Shown here piece after piece: positions 57,786-64,000 of a DNA stretch of 64,000 bases. Under the pieces are notes generated by a model. The model was not told the DNA's origin and did no database searches. It saw only the letters and a list, made by a program, of their open reading frames with translations. A program made the translations under genes and the position numbers. Source of the DNA: Paguma larvata (Eukaryota; Chordata; Mammalia; Carnivora; Viverridae); NCBI GenBank assembly GCA_030068075.1, contig CM057826.1, forward strand, positions 76,357,312 through 76,421,311. Direction: 5' to 3'. Position 1 is the stretch's first letter, and every line of letters begins with the position of its first letter.

Positions 57786-57815
57786 CTTCCCTAGAGTTCT
57801 TTTATATACACTGTG
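57668..57815. repeat. Compound (TA)n/(TG)n repeat with 77-bp duplication
   Basis: A TA run (57668-57702) precedes a 34-base block ACTACTTCCCTAGAGTTC...CACTGTG at 57705-57738. A TG/TA run follows, then an identical copy of the block at 57782-57815. The period is 77 bases. Confidence 0.95.
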
Positions 57816-60800
57816 GGGGAGGTGTGGCATAGAGTTAAAAGGAGGGTATTTTATGTGGTTGGGAATTGCAGGTCTGGTTTGAACCCTGGAGAGACTGTCA
57901 CACTTGTGCTCCATTTAGAATATGAGATACTGGATGTCAAGCATGTCGTTGGTTTTGTCCCCTAGTTAAGAGCAACAGGAAAAGTCCCATATTCAAAAGC
58001 CTAACAAATATGTTAATGAAAAGAAAAATGTCAGGAAATATACACACAAATCTGGTGACCATGATTAAAATTCAGTAGGCAACTAGTATAAAAAAATAGA
58101 AAAAATAAAATTTACAAGGTACTATCTAAATCCTTTCCAAGACTACATTCATGTATTACTAGTGTAATTTAAAATAAATCAAAAGCAATGAAAAATTTAA
58201 AAAGTAATCAAGTCAAAAAGAACATAAGAGTGAATATAAACCATAGAATGGGCTTTGTAGCCCTAAAAATCAATAAAGAAAATTAAAAGATAAATAGACC
58301 TCCATATATACACTTATCTCATATAAATACATTTTTAAACATTAAAACTCTAATGGTCAAATGAGTTAGAAACATGATTCAACTATTAATAAACGATAAA
58401 AGACAAATGTCTAGTTAAATTTGAAAATTAATCAATATCTATTGGTTGCCTCAGGATATTGGATTATTGGTGAGATGTCTCCCCTTCTTTTTTTTTTTTT
58501 CATAAAATTTCTACAATGAACATCTATCTCTTGAAAATCAGGAGAAAACAACTACCAAGCCCAATCTTCCCATTCCCCCAAAAGTTGGCATACTAAAACT
58601 CCCTTTTGGTGAGAAATTTCTCTCCTCTGGCCTTCGATAATTCTGACATTTAAAAAAACTTTTTTTTTTAATTTAAAAACTATATCTGCTTTTCCTGCCT
58701 TCACTTAATTTTATAAGAGGGAATGGACTACTAAAACCAAAGATATCATACATTACAAAATTAAAATGTCAATCTACTTATAGAATAAGTATAATGAAAT
58801 CTCAATACATTCATTAGTCATGAAACATGAATAACCTTACATAGTATATTTCCCTAAGAATGAGTGAACTGTAATTTTTAAAAAACCTTTTATGATGCAC
58901 TTTATTTCAAGAAAAAAATTGCACTAAGCTTGTAGAGCTAATCTTGTGTGTGAAATTAACCCGAGAATCAACTAGCCAAATGAATATGGTCTGTATCCAA
59001 GGTAGAGAATTTTCTTCAAGAAGCTAACCCTTAACAAAATAAAACACCAAGACACTTGCATCATTCAGACTAGCTCCCTGCTCTATCCAAGGAAAGCTGG
59101 AAATGGAAGTAAGAAGCGATGATCAAACAGAAGAAATGGGAGCACTCCTATGAATACATATGGAGAAGCCTGACTTACACCAAAAAGCATTCTCTGACAA
59201 TTCAAAGATATGAGATCTGCCAGCGGATTCAGACTTTCTATCCATGGCCCTGATAAAACCCTATCAGCTGAAAAAGGAACCATAAATTATATATTACCTG
59301 AAGCAAAGATAAAATCAAAGAAGTAATGTAGTTTTATGACATCACTTTAATAGTTTAAATGAATCTTGGGTTAGTTATGCTTACTAATTAAATCAAAAAG
59401 AGCCAAAAGTTTGTTTTGGGTGCGGGGCATCAACCTTACATGACATTTTGATATATTTGTTTCTAAAAGAGTGGGAAATGTTACTATTTTTTTCCACATT
59501 TGAAAGTATTTCTTTCATTATTCTACTGTGGACTCAACTTTACTAAAGCTGAAGAAGATAAACAGGATAGTATTAAGCAAAATCCTTTTGGTGAAATAGT
59601 GAATATCTCATCCAATTCTATTTAGTCCTTGTTAAAGGACTTGAATTTCAGCAAGTTGAAAATTTGCCACATAAAAAAAATAGCAGGCAGTCCTTCCCAA
59701 TGCTGGACACTGAGTGAGCAAGCAATGTGTCCCTGATCACAGTGGGAAGGCTCGCAGACATGACACATTCAGTGCCAAAGCAAGGGCTCTAATTAGGGAA
59801 GGGTTCCGGTCTGACAGTAAAGGGCTTAACCTTCCTTAGGAAATAATGAGCCAGACAATGTTTGAAGCCTCCATTCAAGTTTTAGAGAAAAATGGGGGTT
59901 GCTGAGAACTGCCTTAAATGTGCTAAACGAACAGACACAGGTGACCGAACAATGAACTGTACACTTGGCAAAGAAGGAGAAAATATTTGATATATGCTAG
60001 CATCCTCCAGAGCAGCATTCCTCTTTTGTCCCTGAATTAAGATGAAACAATTTGATAGGCCACATTATTTGGCTGAATTACTTTAAAGAAAATAGAAGAC
60101 TTGGTGGAGGAGATAAATTCTCTGAAAGCTTTTCCTAGATACCAACTTTTATGATAAGGCAACATCTGGAAACCTCTCTGAAGATCAGAGACAAGTCTCA
60201 GTTTAAGGGCTAAAAGTTCATTAGCAAGCATAAACATTCAGTGGTTAGAATTACCACGTATGACATCTAAGCCAAGGACCCATGCCCTAAGTAAATGAGA
60301 ACATACCCCTCTTCTCTTCTAATCTAAAAAATTACTACTGTTCTCAAAACTTGCTTGCATACATGATGTTTTACTCTTAACTGCACAAACTCTTAAGGAG
60401 TAAAAGAATAAATGTCCTATTTTATTTAACAAAATTGAATCTGGGAAAAAAATACTTATTTTTGACTATTCATCAAAACAATATGCATTCTTTAATAAAC
60501 TTAATCATTGGTTTCCCCTACTTTACCTACTGAACTTGTTACGTCTAAAATACCTAAGCCTTCCTGAATATTTATAAACTGAAATATATACATTATATAT
60601 ATATACTCCATATATAAAAATACTGGTATTTTACACATTCTAGTAATGTTGGGTTGTGTTCCACTATTTGTTTAGAAGGTATAAAAACTCTTGACTGAGT
60701 AATAAAATATTAATTGCATTTGTTAAAAGATGCATTTAAAGAATTATAGATCCTAAAAAATTAGAGTTATTAAACCACAAAAAATAGTATTAAAGTCAAG

Positions 60801-61674
60801 AATTAGAGTTAGAAATTTTAAATAAAGAGCACTGAAAAAAACAAGTATCTAGTACAGGTATTGTATTATTTTCTAAACGATGAAAAATTTTGGATTCTAA
60901 AATACATCTGTCCCCAAGGATTTTACCTTTGTGGAATTGAGGGATTGAGAATTATATATTCATTTTGCCAATTAGGACACTAGGAATCGGGGTTTTTATT
61001 TTTTCTAATAGAAGTATTTCATATAGCATGCATCATAGACTCCAGAAAGAGAAGGAGAAAATTTAAGACTTGCATAGAGCTATCTATGTTTGTTTCTTTT
61101 TCCTTCTCTTTTTGCACAGGCAACAATTTTCTCTTGGGCCAGAATAGTAAAGGCTCTGCTGTACCATGACTCCAGGGGAGAAAAGAAGGCACTTCATCTG
61201 CCCCATCTCTTGCCAGGTGAAAGAAGAATTATACCCTGGTGAATATTTAAAAAGCACCCTGAACCTTCCAGCAGGCCTCAATTGTTCAAAGATCTCATGA
61301 AACAGAGGTTCAGGTTAACTAGAATGTTGGGCAAACGACTTGGTATTTTAAAAGACAAACTAATAGATGCAAGCTACGTTATTTGGAAAAAAGTTACTGA
61401 ATTTGAAAACCGGTTGCATACAGGCACTAAATATAAACATCACAGGTTTCAATCGCTCTTGCTTATAAAATTGTCTAAGTTTATATCTGATTTTTTTATT
61501 TGCCAACATAGTGTTCCAAATCAAATTTTATATCTGGAAAAATAAAATGCACCTTTCTGTGACCAAAGAAGGTAATAGCACTTATCACCTTCCAGCAGAC
61601 TACATTATTTACTTATTAACTCTCTATAAAAATTTAAATAATTGAATTAATATCATTATATTATTATCATTTTT
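57816..61674. other. SINE-free stretch, no gene recognised
   Basis: Mostly AT-rich and apparently single-copy. Poly-T runs are at about 58483-58498 and 58663-58674, and a TATATA tract near 60590-60615. Parts near 59690-60240 and 61080-61560 are of higher complexity and could hold conserved non-coding sequence; this is inference only. The 87-codon frame at 61282-61545 has no recognisable domain. Confidence 0.4.
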
Positions 61675-61790
61675 CTTCCCTGCTAAATGTAGGCTCTAGT
61701 CTGGCAGAGATTCTGATAGTTGTTCACCAAACATGTAGAATAGTGCCTGGGAAATTCCACAAAAATTATGAAATGAATAACTAAAATATA
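61675..61790 (+). mobile_element. LINE-2 3' end fragment
   Basis: GTAGGCTCTAGTCTGGCAGAGATTCTGATAG, TGTTCACCAAACATGTAGAATAGTGCCTGGGA and ATGAAATGAATAA follow the L2 3' end. Confidence 0.7.
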
Positions 61791-62399
61791 AAAGTAAAAA
61801 TTAAAAGAAGGAAAATAATTCCACTGAAAATGCTTTCCAGTAAAACAAAATCAGATATTAATTTTTTAAACAATCTCCAAGAAGAGTTACTTTGTTCTCT
61901 GTAAAGAAAGGGTGCCATACAACCAGGACCTCTGGCATCACCCTCAGCTGGAGAAAGCCCTTTCCATGGTGACCAAGTCTCAGTACCTGGATCTCCCTGC
62001 CCTAGTTCAACACTCTTACGGTAGTAATCCCATACCTGGCTCTGGTACTTTGCATCTGAATTGAATCTACCATAAAATTTATACTGCTACTTATTTAAGG
62101 AAATAAACATGGATTAAATGGAAAAGTCCTGGAAACAGATTTGAATAAGGCTTAGAGCCAAAAAATTAGACACAGTTTGAGACTATAAGGATTCCTATGT
62201 TCTCTCTGCTTACCCACGCATTGAATTTTGCAGTAACCAATGAAAAGCACAACTGTAATTTTTGGTTTAATCATAATTTGATCATTGAATGTTTAAAATA
62301 GGAGCTATAGCCTACTGAAATATAAGGATAGTTCAAAATGTTTGGTAAGCTCTAAATAAAAAATGAGGAGGTTACACATCTTACAAAAGATTATGATGA
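61791..62399. other. No recognisable feature
   Basis: AT-rich; nothing supported. Confidence 0.4.
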
Positions 62400-62640
62400 A
62401 TTGGGTCAGGGGTAAAATTGAACCTCTTCTCACTAATTCCAATACCTCTCCATCTCAACATATACCGACTGTAACCCTCACCATCACCCCCATTTTCACC
62501 CACAAGAAAGTATTGTCTTAAAGACATCGGTGACCTCCTTCATGCTAGATCCTCTTCTTAATTGTTCTTTGGACAGCATTTTACTATTTCTACTCTCTCA
62601 GTTTAGGTGGCACTCTACAACCCCAGATATTTCCCCGCCG
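62400..62640 (+). repeat. Ancient LINE-like repeat (CR1/L2-like?), pyrimidine-rich strand
   Basis: TCTTAAAGACATCGGTGACCTCC, CTAGATCCTCTTCTTAATTGTTCTTTGGACAGCATTTTAC fit decayed reverse-transcriptase text of a CR1-type LINE, the opposite strand of the repeat at 42815-43700. Confidence 0.4.
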
Positions 62641-63511
62641 TTATAAACAGATCTTCTGAGACATTTCGCACTCCTCAGTGAAGTCATCCATGGAGCTAAA
62701 TTTTCACTCTCTCCTTTTTTTTTTTTTTAATTTTCATTGACAACTCACACATTCTCACACTATTACCTACTAGAGAGTATTCTTGGAACAGATACCATAT
62801 GACACTCAGTGAGTGTTTGGTAGAAAGAATGATTCCTATACTCGCCTGTCATAAAGCCCATCATATTTATCACATGAGATTTTGAGATATTGATTAAAAA
62901 TATGCCAATAGAAAAAGATAAGAAATATAAAATGTAAACCACCAAAGAATATGGAAACTTACAGAAAGAGTAACACAAAGTAAGAAATAACACAGCATGC
63001 TCCCAGATAATGGAATAGGCTTCCCAGAGCTTCAAGTCCCCCTAAAAACAAATAGTGCAAGTAGGAGTTTCACAGAGGGTGAGTGGTTCATTCTTGCCAT
63101 CCTCATCACTACCTCACATAGCTTATATTTGCTATAGAAGCTAGTGACTGGTGTTAAAAGCTCCAGCGCACTCTTGAATGTTCACTGTGAGATTAGAAGA
63201 AATGAAGATATAATATTCCTCAGGAGGCCCCTCTTTTTAGATCTGTCCTAAATCCATTTCTGCAGACCTCCAATACCATTTACCTGTGGAACAACTTGAA
63301 GTCTTTCATTGCTTCAAAAGTAACAGGTTCAAATATACCTTTCAGTTCAAAACAAAGTTTTTTTCCTTTTTTTAAGTTTTAAAAAGATACTATCCTGCAA
63401 TCTAAATAACCCATCTTAATGATTCTTACTTTTATTGGCGAATTTGTTCCCTTCTATTCCCACAGCCACCATATGAGGCTAAGTTCATAGTCAACTTGAA
63501 GTAAATATGTC
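62641..63511. other. No recognisable feature
   Basis: Contains a poly-T run at about 62717-62730. No gene or named repeat. Confidence 0.4.
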
Positions 63512-63878
63512 TGTTATGGGCTGAACTGTATCCCCTCCCACCGCAAACTCATGTGCTGAACTCCTCATCCCTCAGAATCCAACTATATTAGTAGTAGAGC
63601 CCGTAAAGAGATAATCAAGGTAAAATTAAGTCATACAGGTGGACCCAATCCAAAATGACTGGGGTCCTTATATGAAGAGATAAGGATAAAGACACACAGA
63701 AGAGTATGTGAAGACACTGGAGTAAGACAGTCAAAGACACAAACTCTCAGAGGAAAGCAACCCTGCCGACACCTTGATCTCATACTTCTAGCCTCCAAAA
63801 CTGTGAGAAAATACATGCCTTTTGTTTAAGACATCAACTCTTTGGGACTTTGTTATGGGAGCTCTAGCAAGAAATACA
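63512..63878 (+). mobile_element. MaLR solitary LTR (MST/MLT1-type), nearly complete
   Basis: Begins TGTTATGGGCTGAACTGTATCCCC. It holds CTTATATGAAGAGATAAGGATAAAGACACAC, CCTGCCGACACCTTGATCTCATACTTC and AGCCTCCAAAACTGTGAGAAAATACATGCC. It ends TTTGTTATGGGAGCTCTAGCAAGAAATACA. Order and length match an MST/MLT1 LTR. No clean 5-bp duplication is visible. Confidence 0.92.
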
Positions 63879-64000
63879 ACATCCATCTCATTATTTGATC
63901 CATTAACTTGGCCAATGACAATTGTTTTCTGACCATAGTAAATATCTATCATGCTTTGTTAATGGCTATGGGTTTTTATCACTTCATGCAATTTCCCTAA
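63879..64000. other. No recognisable feature
   Basis: Short tail of unassigned sequence. Confidence 0.4.

Noticed and set aside
1..64000. Bacterial-style operons, phage or defence systems.
   Set aside because: No dense coding, no ribosome-binding-site pattern and pervasive mammalian repeats.

Overview
This is a stretch of mammalian nuclear DNA, almost certainly from a cat (Felidae). It is AT-rich and intergenic or deep-intronic in character. The main clue is about 34 copies of a tRNA-Lys-derived carnivore SINE (CanSINE / SINEC type). Each starts near GGGGCACCTGGGTGGCTCAG, has a CTGACAGCTCAGAGCCTGGAGC-like body, a CT-rich stretch and an AAATAAACATTAAAA tail. This long body form is the one I associate with felids. 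Shorter or older forms, such as the copy at 6256, are shared across carnivores. Family names come from remembered consensus sequences; no search was run.

I found no intact protein-coding gene, no rRNA or tRNA gene and no CRISPR array. All open reading frames are short (147 codons or fewer) and most lie in repeats: SINE bodies, L1 ORF2 remnants, TTCC/CA/TA microsatellites or a GC-richer repeat array. If a gene is present, this window most likely lies in one of its introns or in flanking desert.

Layout. 0-4 kb: a TTCC microsatellite at a SINE tail, then an old LINE-1 broken first by a younger LINE-1 (about 1077-2046) and then by a SINE (about 3206-3429). 4-9 kb: degenerate repeats, a probable solitary LTR (6786-7075) and about 2 kb of plain sequence. 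9.3-15 kb: MIR, a cluster of SINEs, antisense L1 and an L2. 15.5-20 kb: a facing SINE pair, a terminal-inverted-repeat DNA transposon (16814-17831) with a SINE inside it, and a tandem SINE pair. 20.5-26 kb: a long L2, antisense L1 with a Z-DNA-prone tract, MIR, and a carnivore-type L1 3' end that looks 5'-inverted. 27-40 kb: SINEs, MLT1/L2 fragments and long featureless AT-rich stretches. 40-51 kb: a 3'-truncated SINE, a hAT-type element, ancient LINE remnants, a solitary LTR with 5-bp target duplication, and young SINEs with long duplications. 51-57 kb: SINEs, L2 and a degenerate ~45-60-bp tandem array. 57-64 kb: a compound microsatellite, then nearly 7 kb with no SINE, ending in an MLT1 LTR.

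The window is best read as a layered record of insertions. L2/MIR/CR1-like remnants are oldest, then MaLR LTRs and DNA transposons, then LINE-1, and last the felid SINEs, which interrupt the others. I saw no convincing previously undescribed system. The findings are mostly insertion structures and a few weak functional candidates.
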